Shown piece by piece: positions 16,887 through 25,286 of a DNA stretch of 64,000 nt; position 1 is the stretch's first letter, and each line of letters starts with the position of its first letter. The position numbers and the translations under genes were made by a program. Origin of the DNA: Chloroflexota bacterium (lineage in GTDB: Bacteria; Chloroflexota; Anaerolineae; Aggregatilineales; Phototrophicaceae). The stretch covers positions 62,001-126,000 of the forward strand of contig JAPPEU010000069.1 in assembly GCA_028875245.1 (NCBI GenBank), read 5' to 3'. A model generated the notes under the pieces. It had not been told where the DNA came from, did not search any database, and saw only the letters and a list, made by a program, of their open reading frames with translations.

Positions 16887-18188
16887 ATGCAAGCCACCAC
16901 GACCCAACCCACCGCCTTCCACCTGATGACCAAGCCGCGGGGCGCGATCTGCAACCTCGACTGCAAATATTGCTATTTCCTCTCCAAAGAGAAGCTCTAC
17001 CCGGGCAGCAAGTTCCGCATGTCGGACAATCTGCTTGAAGAGTACATCCGCCAGTACATTGAAGCCCAATCGGTCAACGACATCAACTTCGCTTGGCAGG
17101 GCGGCGAGCCAACGCTGATGGGCGTCGAGTTTTTTCGGCAGGCGGTCCGTTATCAGCAGAAATACCGGCGACCGCACATGCGCATCACCAACGCGCTGCA
17201 AACGAACGCGGTCACGCTGGATGACGAATGGTGCGAGTTCTTCGCCGCCAACGACTTCCTGCTGGGCGTCAGCCTCGATGGCCCGCGCGATGCCCACGAT
17301 TTTTACCGCGTGGACAAGGGCGGCAATCCCACCTTTGACAAAGTGATGGCGGGGCTGCGGCTGCTGCAGAAGCATGGCGCTGAGTATAACATCCTCACGA
17401 CGGTGCACGCCGCCAACGAGGGGCAGGGCGCCCGCGTCTACAAGTTTCTGCGCGATGAGGTCGGTACGAAGTTCATGCAGTTCATCCCCATCGTCGAGCG
17501 CGACAACGACAGCGGCTATCAAGAGGGCGACAGCGTCACCGCGCGCTCAATCACGGCTGAGGGCTACGGGCGGTTTCTCATCGATATGTACGAAGAGTGG
17601 CTGCGGCATGATGTGGGGCAGGTCTTCGTGCAGATCTTCGATATCGCGCTGGCCGCCTGGACGGGCGCGCCGCCCGGGTTATGCATCTTTGACGAAACCT
17701 GTGGTCTGGCGCTGGCGATGGAGCATAACGGCGATGTCTTCTCCTGCGATCATTATGTCGAGCCCGATTACAAGTTGGGCAATATCATGGACGTGCACCT
17801 GAGCGATATTGTGGTCATGGACGAGCAGATCAAATTCGGGCAGGACAAGCGCGATACACTGCCGCAATACTGCCTCGATTGTGAAGTGAAGTTCGTCTGC
17901 AATGGCGGCTGCCCCAAGAATCGCTTCATCAAGACGCCGGACGGCGAGCCCGGCTTGAATTATCTTTGCGCCGGGTATCGCGCTTTTTTCAATCATGTGC
18001 GGCCGACGATGGAATTCATGGCGGCGGAGTTGACGGCGCGGCGACCGCCGGCCAATGTGATGCTGGAGATGGCGCGTCATGACGCTGAGCTGGAGCGGGC
18101 CTTTGCATCAGCCGGGCGCAACGACCCTTGCCCCTGCGGCAGCGGGAAGAAGTTCAAGCGCTGTCATGGGCGGCGGGGGAGTCGCTGA
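16887..18188 (+). CDS. Radical SAM anaerobic sulfatase-maturase family enzyme with SEC-C tail
   Basis: A 433-residue radical SAM enzyme. The iron-sulfur/SAM motif is CNLDCKYCYF at residues 22-31, followed by FAWQGGEPTLMG (about 70) and a C-terminal SPASM-type cysteine region (CLDCEVKFVCNGGCPKNR). This matches anaerobic sulfatase-maturating enzymes, which oxidise a Cys or Ser in sulfatases to formylglycine. The Cys-type sulfatase at 4049 is a plausible substrate. The last 20 residues are a SEC-C zinc motif (RNDPCPCGSGKKFKRCHG), an unusual addition. The gene has its own promoter-like box and stands alone between an orphan restriction-like gene and a TA locus. Confidence 0.9.
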   Translation: MQATTTQPTAFHLMTKPRGAICNLDCKYCYFLSKEKLYPGSKFRMSDNLLEEYIRQYIEAQSVNDINFAWQGGEPTLMGVEFFRQAVRYQQKYRRPHMRITNALQTNAVTLDDEWCEFFAANDFLLGVSLDGPRDAHDFYRVDKGGNPTFDKVMAGLRLLQKHGAEYNILTTVHAANEGQGARVYKFLRDEVGTKFMQFIPIVERDNDSGYQEGDSVTARSITAEGYGRFLIDMYEEWLRHDVGQVFVQIFDIALAAWTGAPPGLCIFDETCGLALAMEHNGDVFSCDHYVEPDYKLGNIMDVHLSDIVVMDEQIKFGQDKRDTLPQYCLDCEVKFVCNGGCPKNRFIKTPDGEPGLNYLCAGYRAFFNHVRPTMEFMAAELTARRPPANVMLEMARHDAELERAFASAGRNDPCPCGSGKKFKRCHGRRGSR

Positions 18189-18203
18189 TTGCGCGGCCTA
18201 TAG

Positions 18204-18544
18204 CTAGTCGATGTCCGCGATCATTCGCCCCAATTCAGACTCTATAAAGCCTTCGTGTTCTGTCTTGGAACAGATGGCCACCAATACAAGGTAATCTCGC
18301 TCGCGCACCCAATAATAGATGCGGAACCCACCGCGTTTTCCCCGCCGCGCTGTTCGATTTGGCAGCCGTTCCTTTACACGTTAAAGCCTGTGCGGCGAAT
18401 TCGGCGGCCCGGAAGCTGAGTGGAATCCACGCTCTTCAACTGCGTAATGAATTTGGCAACTTCATCAAGCACTGATGGGAATTTGCGAGCCAGCCTAATG
18501 ATCTGTTTGTCAAAGTCCTCAGTTGTCCTGACGCGCGTCGGCAT
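18204..18544 (-). pseudogene. Frameshifted RelE/ParE-family toxin
   Basis: Read from the ATG at 18544, the frame gives MPTRVRTTEDFDKQIIRLAR through RRIRRTGFNV and then meets TAA at 18376-18374. Shifting frame by one base there restores VKERLPNRTARRGKRGGFR, IYYWVRERDYLVLVAICSK and so on to TAG at 18206-18204. The joined product is a full-length (about 113 residue) RelE/ParE-type toxin with the usual GKRGGFR-IYYW core. One base is missing near 18375-18380. Its start overlaps the antitoxin gene by 26 bases, as in intact TA operons. A sequencing or assembly error at one base is the alternative to true inactivation. Confidence 0.75.
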
Positions 18545-18740
18545 ATGCCGCTAGCTCCCGGCGAATCTCTTCCAACGCATCGTCGGCTGGGCGTGTCTCA
18601 CCTGACAGCGCCTGTTGCATGCTGCGTCGTACGCTTGCCCGGATTTCTTCTTCCGTCGGCTCGTCGTCATCTGTCGCGGAGGTGAACTCGCTTTCCTTAT
18701 CTATCACCTCTGCCGCCGATTTGCGTTCAATGGGATCCAT
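18519..18740 (-). CDS. Antitoxin of a RelE/ParE-type pair
   Basis: A 73-residue acidic protein starting MDPIERKSAAEVIDKESEF. GGGAGAGGA lies seven bases before the ATG at 18740. The C-terminal half (SVRRSMQQALSGETRPADD, then EEIRRELAAYA) resembles the end of many antitoxins found before RelE/HigB-like toxins. It precedes and overlaps the toxin frame. No DNA-binding domain is obvious, so autoregulation cannot be claimed. It appears intact although its toxin is frameshifted. Confidence 0.65.
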   Translation of the reverse strand: MDPIERKSAAEVIDKESEFTSATDDDEPTEEEIRASVRRSMQQALSGETRPADDALEEIRRELAAYADARQDN

Positions 18741-18821
18741 CAGCGCATCCTCTCCCTTGACAGCCACCTCAAAGATACCACAATCCTGGTACGCGTTCCA
18801 ACAGCCCAAAGGAATCACCTC

Positions 18822-19208
18822 ATGCCAAAGCAAGTCATCGCCACCGACAACGCGCCGGCCGCCGTCGGCGCCTATTCGCAGGGCATCATCGCCAATGGCT
18901 TCGTCTTCACCGCCGGGCAGATTCCCTTGATACCGGGCACATCGAATCTGCGCGAGGGCGGCATTGAAGCGCAGACGCGTCAGGTGATGAACAACATCAA
19001 GGCTGTGCTGGAAGCGGCCGGCAGCGGCCTCGACAAGGTTGTCAAGACGACTGTCTTCCTTGCCGATATCAGCGACTTCGCCGCATTCAACGCGGTTTAC
19101 GGCGGGTACTTCCCGCAGGACCCGCCGGCGCGAACGACGGTGCAGGCGGGCGCCTTGCCGATTGGCGCGCTGATTGAGGTCGAGGCGGTGGCGCTGCTGG
19201 AATCGTAG
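18822..19208 (+). CDS. ridA: RidA family 2-iminobutanoate/2-iminopropanoate deaminase
   Basis: A 128-residue enzyme that hydrolyses reactive enamine/imine intermediates from PLP enzymes. Family motifs are NAPAAVGAYSQG (about 9-20), FTAGQIPL, EAQTRQVMNNIKAVLEAAG, and the signature PARTTVQAGALPIGALIEVE near the end, with the substrate-binding Arg. The start at 18822 follows AAAGGA and fits the family's N-terminus; the longer upstream frame runs across the antitoxin gene. It is divergent from the TA operon and 76 bases ahead of efp. Confidence 0.95.
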   Translation: MPKQVIATDNAPAAVGAYSQGIIANGFVFTAGQIPLIPGTSNLREGGIEAQTRQVMNNIKAVLEAAGSGLDKVVKTTVFLADISDFAAFNAVYGGYFPQDPPARTTVQAGALPIGALIEVEAVALLES

Positions 19209-19284
19209 GCTACGCAGTGGCTTCAGCCTCTGCTAAACTGGCGCTGTCGAACACAGGAATTATTTCATGAGGAAATGACCCCCA

Positions 19285-19848
19285 ATGATTGACGTCAATC
19301 AGTTGCGCAAGGGCACGACCTTCACCGCGAATGGCAATCTCTATCGCGTCCTGGAGTACCGCCATCACAAACCCGGGCGCGGCAAAGCGACCATTCGCGT
19401 GACTGTGCGCGACCTGCGCAGCGGCTCCACCATCGAGATGACCTTCAACTCCGGCGAGCGCGTGGAAGATATTCGGGTGGAAGCCAACACGGTGGAGTAT
19501 CTCTACGCTGATGATGACTTCGTCACCTTCATGAACACGGAGACCTATGATCAGCCACAGTTAAACCGCGCTATCTTCGGCGACGATCTCAAGTTCATCA
19601 AAGACAGCATGGCGATCAAGCTGCTCAGCTATGAGAGCGAGATCATCGATTATGAATTGCCGAAGACGATGGAATACGAGGTGATCGAGGTGGAAGCCGC
19701 TGTCGCCGGCGACACCGCCAACAGCCCGACCAAGAAGATCAAGCTGGAAAGCGGCTTCGAGGTCAGCGCGCCCATGTTCATCAATGTCGGCGATGTGGTC
19801 AAGATTAATCTGGAAGAAGAAGCCTACGTCACCCGCGTCAGCAAATAA
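19285..19848 (+). CDS. efp: Elongation factor P
   Basis: A 187-residue translation factor that relieves ribosome stalling at polyproline. It has the three beta-barrel layout and family motifs MIDVNQLRKGTTF, EYRHHKPGRGKA and the C-terminal VSAPMFINVGDVVKINLEE. The loop tip in KPGRGKA is Arg32, whereas Escherichia coli has a modified Lys at this site. This places it with Arg-type or unmodified EF-Ps, and no modifying enzyme gene (epmA, earP) is seen in the window. GAGGAAATGACCCCCA precedes the ATG. It is followed by a dispersed repeat. Confidence 0.96.
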   Translation: MIDVNQLRKGTTFTANGNLYRVLEYRHHKPGRGKATIRVTVRDLRSGSTIEMTFNSGERVEDIRVEANTVEYLYADDDFVTFMNTETYDQPQLNRAIFGDDLKFIKDSMAIKLLSYESEIIDYELPKTMEYEVIEVEAAVAGDTANSPTKKIKLESGFEVSAPMFINVGDVVKINLEEEAYVTRVSK

Positions 19849-19869
19849 AACCGCCAAAAACGATAGCGA

Positions 19870-19931
19870 TTGTAGGGGCGAGCCGCCGGCTCGTCCGTGC
19901 GAAATTGCAGAAGTGTTGGGTTGCCCCTACG
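19870..19931. repeat. Dispersed palindromic repeat after efp
   Basis: TTGTAGGGGCGAGCCGCCGG is followed by CTCGTCCG and GTTGCCCCTACGAAATGCG. The inverted arms (GTAGGGGC and GCCCCTAC) could form a hairpin between the convergent efp and glycosyltransferase genes. Confidence 0.7.
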
Positions 19932-19965
19932 AAATGCGAATTAAGGGCGGTCGCGCGTATGCGCA

Positions 19966-21309
19966 CTAGCCCGGCGACAAACCCGGCACGATCACCCGAA
20001 ACAGCAAATAGAGATCCAGCGCGAGCAGGCAGGCAATGCCCAGCGGCGTCAGCCAGCGCAGCGCGCCCCAACGCGCTAGCAGGCGCGCGCGCCAGTGGTC
20101 GATGCCGAATGCCAGCAGGAAGGCGATGGGAATCAGCGCGGGATAGAGATAGCGCCCCTGCCACTGCTGGAACTCGATGTTGTAATAGATGTACTGGAGC
20201 GCGACCAGCAGGATCGCCGTCAGCAGGAGCAGCAGGACGGCGCCGGGAATGCGCTCGTGGGCGGGTGCATGTACGCGCGGGCGGCAAGCCAGCAATAAAC
20301 CGGACAGGCCCCCAAGCGCGAGCAGCGCGAAGCCGCGATATATCCAGCCGCCGAGCACATTATCGAGCGGCAGCGCCATCCAGCCGAACTGCCCCCAGAA
20401 GCTCTTGAAGGTCGTGCTCAGCATCCGGCTCAGGTAGGCGCTCATGCCCTGCTGCGCGATGAAATCCGCTGTGCGCGGTTGATCGGCGACGACGGCATCG
20501 TGAGCGGCCAAACCCAGAAAATCGGGAAAGCCGTAGACGGCGATATTGCGCAGCCACCATAGCCCGCCCATGACACCGGCTACCAGCGCGAAGACCAGAA
20601 GCGAGCGCAGAAGCGAATGCGTCGATTTGCGCTCAGCCCGCCATTTGAGCCAGATGGCCAGCGGCGCGAGCAAAGCCAAAAAGTAGATCGTGATCTTCGT
20701 CAACAGCGCCAGGCCGACAATGAGGCCCAACTGCCAGACCGGCAGGCGGTCCGACTTCAGATAACGCATCAGCCAAAGCAGCGCCAGGGCGACAAGACCT
20801 TCGGCCAGGGCGTCGTTGTTGACCGACGCCATCATGCTCAAGCGCTGTGGGATGAAGGCGACCAGCGCCATCGCCGCCAGCGCGATCTGTGGCTGCCCCG
20901 GCAGGATGACGCGGCCGACGGCGTAGGCCAGGCAAATGACGGCGGCGCCCAGCGCGACCGACAGCAGCCGCAGCGCGATCAAATTTCCGGCGCTCAATTT
21001 GTAGACGAGCGAGGCCAGCAGATAATAGAGCGGCGGCTGGTGATCTTCGTATTGAATCGCGTCGAGCTGGTCAAGATGTTCAGGGGCGAAGCGGGTCGAG
21101 GTCAGCAGAGACAGATATTCGCGATTCCAATCGCCCGCTTCAATGCGCGGGCAGCAGCCGTCTTCCGCCACCTGCCGAATGCTGTTGAAATGCGCCGGTT
21201 CGTCAGGGGCTTGCCAGGGCGGCGTGTATAAGGCATAGAGCGCGCCGGCGCAGAAATATCCCAATAGAATCAGGGCGAAGAGGCTTCTCTCTATAGCGCG
21301 TTCGGGCAT
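19966..21309 (-). CDS. Multi-pass membrane glycosyltransferase (GT-C, DUF2142/ArnT-like)
   Basis: A 447-residue integral membrane protein with roughly eleven hydrophobic helices. After the first helix comes the loop PPWQAPDEPAHFNSI, where the acidic DE pair matches the lipid-phosphate-sugar binding loop of GT-C enzymes. Further features are EDHQPPLYYLLASLVYKL and ASVNNDALAEG. Such proteins transfer sugars from polyprenyl phosphate donors to lipids or proteins at the outer face of the membrane. The ATG at 21309 fits the signal-anchor helix; another ATG at 21342 would add eleven residues but has its AGAGG too close. It stands alone, so acceptor and donor are unknown. Confidence 0.75.
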   Translation of the reverse strand: MPERAIERSLFALILLGYFCAGALYALYTPPWQAPDEPAHFNSIRQVAEDGCCPRIEAGDWNREYLSLLTSTRFAPEHLDQLDAIQYEDHQPPLYYLLASLVYKLSAGNLIALRLLSVALGAAVICLAYAVGRVILPGQPQIALAAMALVAFIPQRLSMMASVNNDALAEGLVALALLWLMRYLKSDRLPVWQLGLIVGLALLTKITIYFLALLAPLAIWLKWRAERKSTHSLLRSLLVFALVAGVMGGLWWLRNIAVYGFPDFLGLAAHDAVVADQPRTADFIAQQGMSAYLSRMLSTTFKSFWGQFGWMALPLDNVLGGWIYRGFALLALGGLSGLLLACRPRVHAPAHERIPGAVLLLLLTAILLVALQYIYYNIEFQQWQGRYLYPALIPIAFLLAFGIDHWRARLLARWGALRWLTPLGIACLLALDLYLLFRVIVPGLSPG

Positions 21310-21479
21310 GACAATCTCGCGTGAATCCGCAGCGTCCAGCATCCTCTATGATGGCACAAGATCGCTGATTTGCCAGCGCCGTCGGCCGCGCAAAGCGCAT
21401 CGACGTCAGTTGAATTTGCCGATGTGGATGATGCTACAAATCGACGCCGCCTGCCGCCGTGGCCTGCTGATTTCTGCGC

Positions 21480-21485
21480 TATACT
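21480..21485 (+). promoter_or_regulatory. Putative -10 box for yvcK
   Basis: GCGCTATACTTAG gives TATACT 33 bases before the ATG at 21519; TTGAGGCGACG precedes the ATG as the ribosome site. The same GC(G/T)CTATACTTAG wording is found before the PhyH gene on the minus strand. Confidence 0.45.
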
Positions 21486-21518
21486 TAGTCAATATATCGG
21501 TCAAATCTTGAGGCGACG

Positions 21519-22547
21519 ATGGTCAAAAGCGGGATCAAAGTTGTAGCCATCGGCGGCGGCCTGGGCGCCGTCCAAATCATGCAAGGCTTGCAGCGTCATA
21601 CTGACGATTTGACCGGCATCATCGCCGTGACCGACACGGGGCGCAGCACAGGCATCGTGCGCGAATTCGCCCAGATTCCCGCCCCCGGCGATATCCGCAA
21701 CGCGCTGGCGACGCTCGCGGATGATGATGATTCTTTGTTGACGCGGGTGATGCAGCATCGGATTGCCGCGCCAGGCGATCCGCAGTTGGATGGCATGGCC
21801 TTCGGCAATCTCTTCATCGCCGCGCTGACGCAGATGTCGGGCAGCTTCGTCCGGGCAATCGAGCAGATCAGCGAGTTTCTTGATGTGCGGGCGAAGATTT
21901 ATCCGGTCACGGAAGAGAATACGCATATCTGCGCCGAATTGGTGGATGGCACGATCGTCGAGCAGGAATTTAATGTGCGGCGGCTGGACAAGGCGGCCAT
22001 CAAACGCATATTTGTGCAAAATTCGGAAGCCACTGCTTACGGGCCGGCGGTCGACGCGCTGCTTGATGCCGACCTGCTGACCATCGGGCCGGGCAGCCTG
22101 TTCACGACGGTGATCGCCTGCCTCGCTTTCAAGGACGTATCCCAGGCGATTCGCGATTCAAAAGCGCTAAAGGTCTATGTCTGCAATACGACCACCCAGC
22201 CGGGGCAGACGGACGGTTACACGCTCTCGGATCATGTGCAGCAAGTGATATCGTATTTGGGCATCGGCGTGCTCGATTATGTCGTGCTGAATTCGTCGCA
22301 CCCGAGCGAGGAGCTGATGGAGTTGTACGCGCGGGAGAAGGTTGATGTCCTGCTGCCTACATCGCATGAGGTCCACAATATCTTGACGATGAATGTCACG
22401 CCGGTGCGGGCCGATGTCGCCGACACCAGGTCGGGCAAGCGGGCGCTCTGGCAGAAGCAGGACACCATCCGCCACAATCCCGAATTGATCGCCAATACGC
22501 TGATGGAATTGTTGGGCGCGCGGCGCGTGGCGGCGGCCGGGAGCTAG
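21519..22547 (+). CDS. yvcK: YvcK/CofD-family gluconeogenesis factor
   Basis: A 342-residue protein of the YvcK (CofD-like) family, which binds UDP-sugars and in Firmicutes is needed for growth on gluconeogenic carbon sources and for cell-wall homeostasis. Visible motifs: VVAIGGGLGAVQIMQGL (nucleotide-sugar binding), AVTDTGRSTGIVREF, PAPGDIRNAL, GMAFGNLFIAAL, and ADLLTIGPGSLFTTVI. The usual operon partners (rapZ, whiA) are absent here. The stop overlaps the rmuC stop by four bases (CTAG) on the opposite strand. Length and motif spacing are normal for the family. Confidence 0.92.
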   Translation: MVKSGIKVVAIGGGLGAVQIMQGLQRHTDDLTGIIAVTDTGRSTGIVREFAQIPAPGDIRNALATLADDDDSLLTRVMQHRIAAPGDPQLDGMAFGNLFIAALTQMSGSFVRAIEQISEFLDVRAKIYPVTEENTHICAELVDGTIVEQEFNVRRLDKAAIKRIFVQNSEATAYGPAVDALLDADLLTIGPGSLFTTVIACLAFKDVSQAIRDSKALKVYVCNTTTQPGQTDGYTLSDHVQQVISYLGIGVLDYVVLNSSHPSEELMELYAREKVDVLLPTSHEVHNILTMNVTPVRADVADTRSGKRALWQKQDTIRHNPELIANTLMELLGARRVAAAGS

Positions 22548-23986
22548 AACGGCGATTCGTCTACGGATGTTTTGGCGTCGTCTGGGAGTTGCGGCGAGGC
22601 TTCGTTCAACTGTGAGCCTTCCATATCGTTATTGTCCATCATCAGTTCCACGATGTTGAAGCGTTCCTCTAGCGCGCGGCGGCGTGCACCCGTCAGGTTA
22701 TTGAACTTGTTCTGTAGCGTGTTGAAATTCTTGCTCATACCGTCCATCAGTTCGGTGTACTTGCCCCACTGCTCGCGTATTTCGTTGACGACGGAGACAA
22801 TCTCGCGCGAGCGCCGTTCAATGTTGAAATTCTGCGCCGCCTGCCTGATGACCGCTAGGACAATATATAGAGTTAAGGGTGAGCAGAGGATCACCTTTTG
22901 CCTAAGGGCACTGTCAATTATTCCTTGATCCTGCTCATGGATAAAGCGGTAGATCTGTTCGTTTGGGATAAACACCAGCACACAATCAAGTGTTTCAGCG
23001 GCGATATAGCCCCGACTCTGAATCTCAGCAATTCGTGACTGCACATCGCGCAAGAAGAGTTGACTGTAACGTTGCTTGTCGGCGTCGCTTTCTGCATCAA
23101 AATAGTTCGTGTAATTCTCAAGCGGAAACTTGACATCCATATTTAGCGTTTTTTCATTGGGCAACAGAAACGTGAAATCGGGTCGTGAGCCGCCCTCAAG
23201 TGTCGTTTGCTTGACGTAATTCACGCCCTCAACCATTCCCATAAAGCGCAACAGATCGTCCGCCATCCGTTCACCCCATTGCCCGCGGGCGCGATTGTCC
23301 GCCAGCGCCTTCTGAAGGTAATCGGTTGTTGTAGCTAAAGTTTGAAGTCGTTCGCCAAGTTCGCCGAATTGCGCCTTGCGGTCGGTCTGCAATTCCTGAA
23401 CCAGCCGTTCAACTTTGCCAAGTTTGACATCCATATCGGTTAATCGCTGGTCAATTAATTCTTTTTTGGAGTCGAGTTCTTTGTTGTGCGCCTTCGTCTG
23501 CGTCTCCGCTTTCTCCGTCAACTGGTTAAGGTAGCTTTGGTTGGACTCTTTTAGGTCTTTGGTCGACTTGTCCAATACTTCCGTCACTCTGTTCTCGCTC
23601 TTCTCCAGGTTCGCCGGCACCGTGTTCAGCGTATCCGTCATCGACTTCGACATGGATTCCAGGCTCTGGTCGATGAGTTCTTTCTTGCTATCCAGATCGG
23701 TCGCGTGCTGTTCCGTCTTTTTGCCCAGCTCGCGGTCAGCCAGTGACAGGAAATCTTGTTGGTTCTTTGCCAGCGCTTCCGACGACAAGCTGCTGAATGA
23801 CGCTTTCATCTCGTTCAAGACACCGTCGAAACTTTCTTTCTGAGTATCTAGCGCGCTTTGGAAGGTTTTCTTCATGTTGTAGCGCGTCAGCATCAGCATG
23901 CCGACGCCGGCCAGAAGACCAATGACTGCGCCAACAAACAAGCTAAAGCTATCCAGATTCGCGATGAGCGCGGCAAAACCGTCCAT
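22544..23986 (-). CDS. rmuC: DNA recombination protein RmuC
   Basis: A 480-residue protein of the RmuC family. It has one N-terminal membrane helix (about 8-32), a long coiled coil (about 40-230, with repeated SKKELIDQSL and SKKELIDQRL segments), and the C-terminal RmuC domain: NRARGQWGERMADDLLRFMG, DVKFPLENYTNYFDA, VFIPNEQIYRFI. The DVKFP region carries the PD-(D/E)xK-like nuclease residues. RmuC limits inversions at short inverted repeats in E. coli, which is notable in a genome full of them. GGGAGGT before the ATG at 23986 sets the start; a longer frame would reach into the sdhC promoter. Confidence 0.93.
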   Translation of the reverse strand: MDGFAALIANLDSFSLFVGAVIGLLAGVGMLMLTRYNMKKTFQSALDTQKESFDGVLNEMKASFSSLSSEALAKNQQDFLSLADRELGKKTEQHATDLDSKKELIDQSLESMSKSMTDTLNTVPANLEKSENRVTEVLDKSTKDLKESNQSYLNQLTEKAETQTKAHNKELDSKKELIDQRLTDMDVKLGKVERLVQELQTDRKAQFGELGERLQTLATTTDYLQKALADNRARGQWGERMADDLLRFMGMVEGVNYVKQTTLEGGSRPDFTFLLPNEKTLNMDVKFPLENYTNYFDAESDADKQRYSQLFLRDVQSRIAEIQSRGYIAAETLDCVLVFIPNEQIYRFIHEQDQGIIDSALRQKVILCSPLTLYIVLAVIRQAAQNFNIERRSREIVSVVNEIREQWGKYTELMDGMSKNFNTLQNKFNNLTGARRRALEERFNIVELMMDNNDMEGSQLNEASPQLPDDAKTSVDESPF

Positions 23987-24085
23987 GTCATTACCTCCCG
24001 GTTGAAGCCAATCCAGCTTACCCCGAATACAAGCCTTGTCAACAGGCGCTTGCGCTCTTGCCCTTTCGCGGCGCGTCGCCCGTGT

Positions 24086-24091
24086 TATAAT
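24086..24091 (+). promoter_or_regulatory. -10 box for sdh operon
   Basis: GTGTTATAATGAGCGG contains a perfect TATAAT. It overlaps the in-frame ATG at 24090, which therefore cannot be the translation start of a transcript made from it. TTGCCC at 24058 is a poor -35 candidate because the spacer would be 22 bases. Confidence 0.5.
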
Positions 24092-24161
24092 GAGCGGCGT
24101 CCTTGGGACAACGGGCAAGTCAACTGAAACCGCCGCAGCGCGACTTGAGAAAGGGAACCGC

Positions 24162-25250
24162 TTGACTTCTCTAGCTTTAACGGTACGGGAGACGCTGCGC
24201 TATCGCGGCGCGATCGGTCAATGGAGCTGGGTCCTGCATCGTCTCACCGGCGTCGGCGTCGTGCTCTTTTTGGCCCTGCATGTGATCGACACCTCCTGGG
24301 CGGTCTTTTATCCCGGCCTGTATGTCAAAGCCATCGCCGCTTACCAATCGCCCCTGTTCACGATTGGCGAATTTGGTTTGGTCTTCGCCGTCGTCTATCA
24401 CGCTTTCAACGGCATCCGCATCGCCATATTCGATTGGAAGCCGGAGCTATGGCGGCATCAGGCGCAGGCGGCGGTCGCTGTGCTCGTATTGACATTGCTG
24501 GTGCTGGCGCCGGTCTTCCTGGGCATGCTTTCACACGTTCTTGACTTTTATTTCACCGAGGCGGCCATCGCCGGCGACAAGATGCTGGATGTGGTGGTCT
24601 TCTCGATCCTTGAGCAGCTGCCCTTCATCGCCGGTTTCGTTGGCGTTCTGGCGGCGGCGATTGTGCTGGCGGCCGTTTACAGTTTGATTAGCGGCGCTGG
24701 CAATGGAGCGGCCAAGGCGCCTCAGGCGAGCCCGGTTGAACGATTCTGGTGGTCCTTCATGCGCGTCAGCGGGATCGCGATTGTGCCGCTGGTCTTCGGT
24801 CATCTGGCGCTGATGCATGTGGTGCAGGGCGTCTTTGACATCACGGCGGCGCAGGCAGTCGCGGGTACGATGGCGAGCAACGGGACTATCGGCGTTGTGC
24901 CGAGCGCGGTGGAGTTTGTTTATCATCGCTGGAGCTATGCGGCCGGCGGCGTCTTCTTCTGGCGCGTGTATGACCTGTTCCTGCTGGTATTGGTGACGCT
25001 GCATGGCTTCAACGGCTTGCGTTATGTCTTGACGGATTATACGAGCTTCAGCCCCTTCGCGCGGCGGACAGCGGTGGCGCTTTGCACCGTGATGGCGGCG
25101 ATATTGCTGGCGGTGGGGGCGGCGGCGCTGTTTGTGCCGCTCGAGAAAGACATCATCGACGAGGCGATGGCGGCGACCGCGGAGATTTATGAACTTCGCG
25201 GCGAAGAGCTGCCGGCCGAGTTGGAAGCGTTTCTGAGTGAGGACCTGTAA
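24162..25250 (+). CDS. sdhC: Succinate dehydrogenase membrane anchor, SdhC-SdhD fusion
   Basis: A 362-residue membrane protein made of two anchor subunits. The first half carries the SdhC signature WVLHRLTGVGVVLFLALHV and YHAFNGIRIAIFDW; the second half carries SdhD-like MRVSGIAIVPLVFGHLALMH and LHGFNGLRYVLTDY. Each half has about three helices with the conserved His residues that bind heme b and quinone. It anchors SdhA/SdhB in the membrane and feeds electrons to quinone. The TTG at 24162 is preferred: AAAGGG lies six bases upstream, while the ATG at 24090 overlaps the -10 box. It is the first gene of the sdhC-A-B set. Confidence 0.85.
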   Translation: MTSLALTVRETLRYRGAIGQWSWVLHRLTGVGVVLFLALHVIDTSWAVFYPGLYVKAIAAYQSPLFTIGEFGLVFAVVYHAFNGIRIAIFDWKPELWRHQAQAAVAVLVLTLLVLAPVFLGMLSHVLDFYFTEAAIAGDKMLDVVVFSILEQLPFIAGFVGVLAAAIVLAAVYSLISGAGNGAAKAPQASPVERFWWSFMRVSGIAIVPLVFGHLALMHVVQGVFDITAAQAVAGTMASNGTIGVVPSAVEFVYHRWSYAAGGVFFWRVYDLFLLVLVTLHGFNGLRYVLTDYTSFSPFARRTAVALCTVMAAILLAVGAAALFVPLEKDIIDEAMAATAEIYELRGEELPAELEAFLSEDL

Positions 25251-25286
25251 GGGCGATGACCGTATCGCCCGCCGAGCGAGGGCTGC

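Noticed and set aside
18370-18385. Programmed frameshift in the RelE-type toxin gene
   Set aside because: No slippery heptamer or stimulatory hairpin is visible; a simple one-base loss explains it better.
24090-24092. ATG as start of the SdhC-SdhD fusion
   Set aside because: It overlaps the TATAAT box, so it would lie upstream of the transcript start; the TTG at 24162 has a ribosome site.
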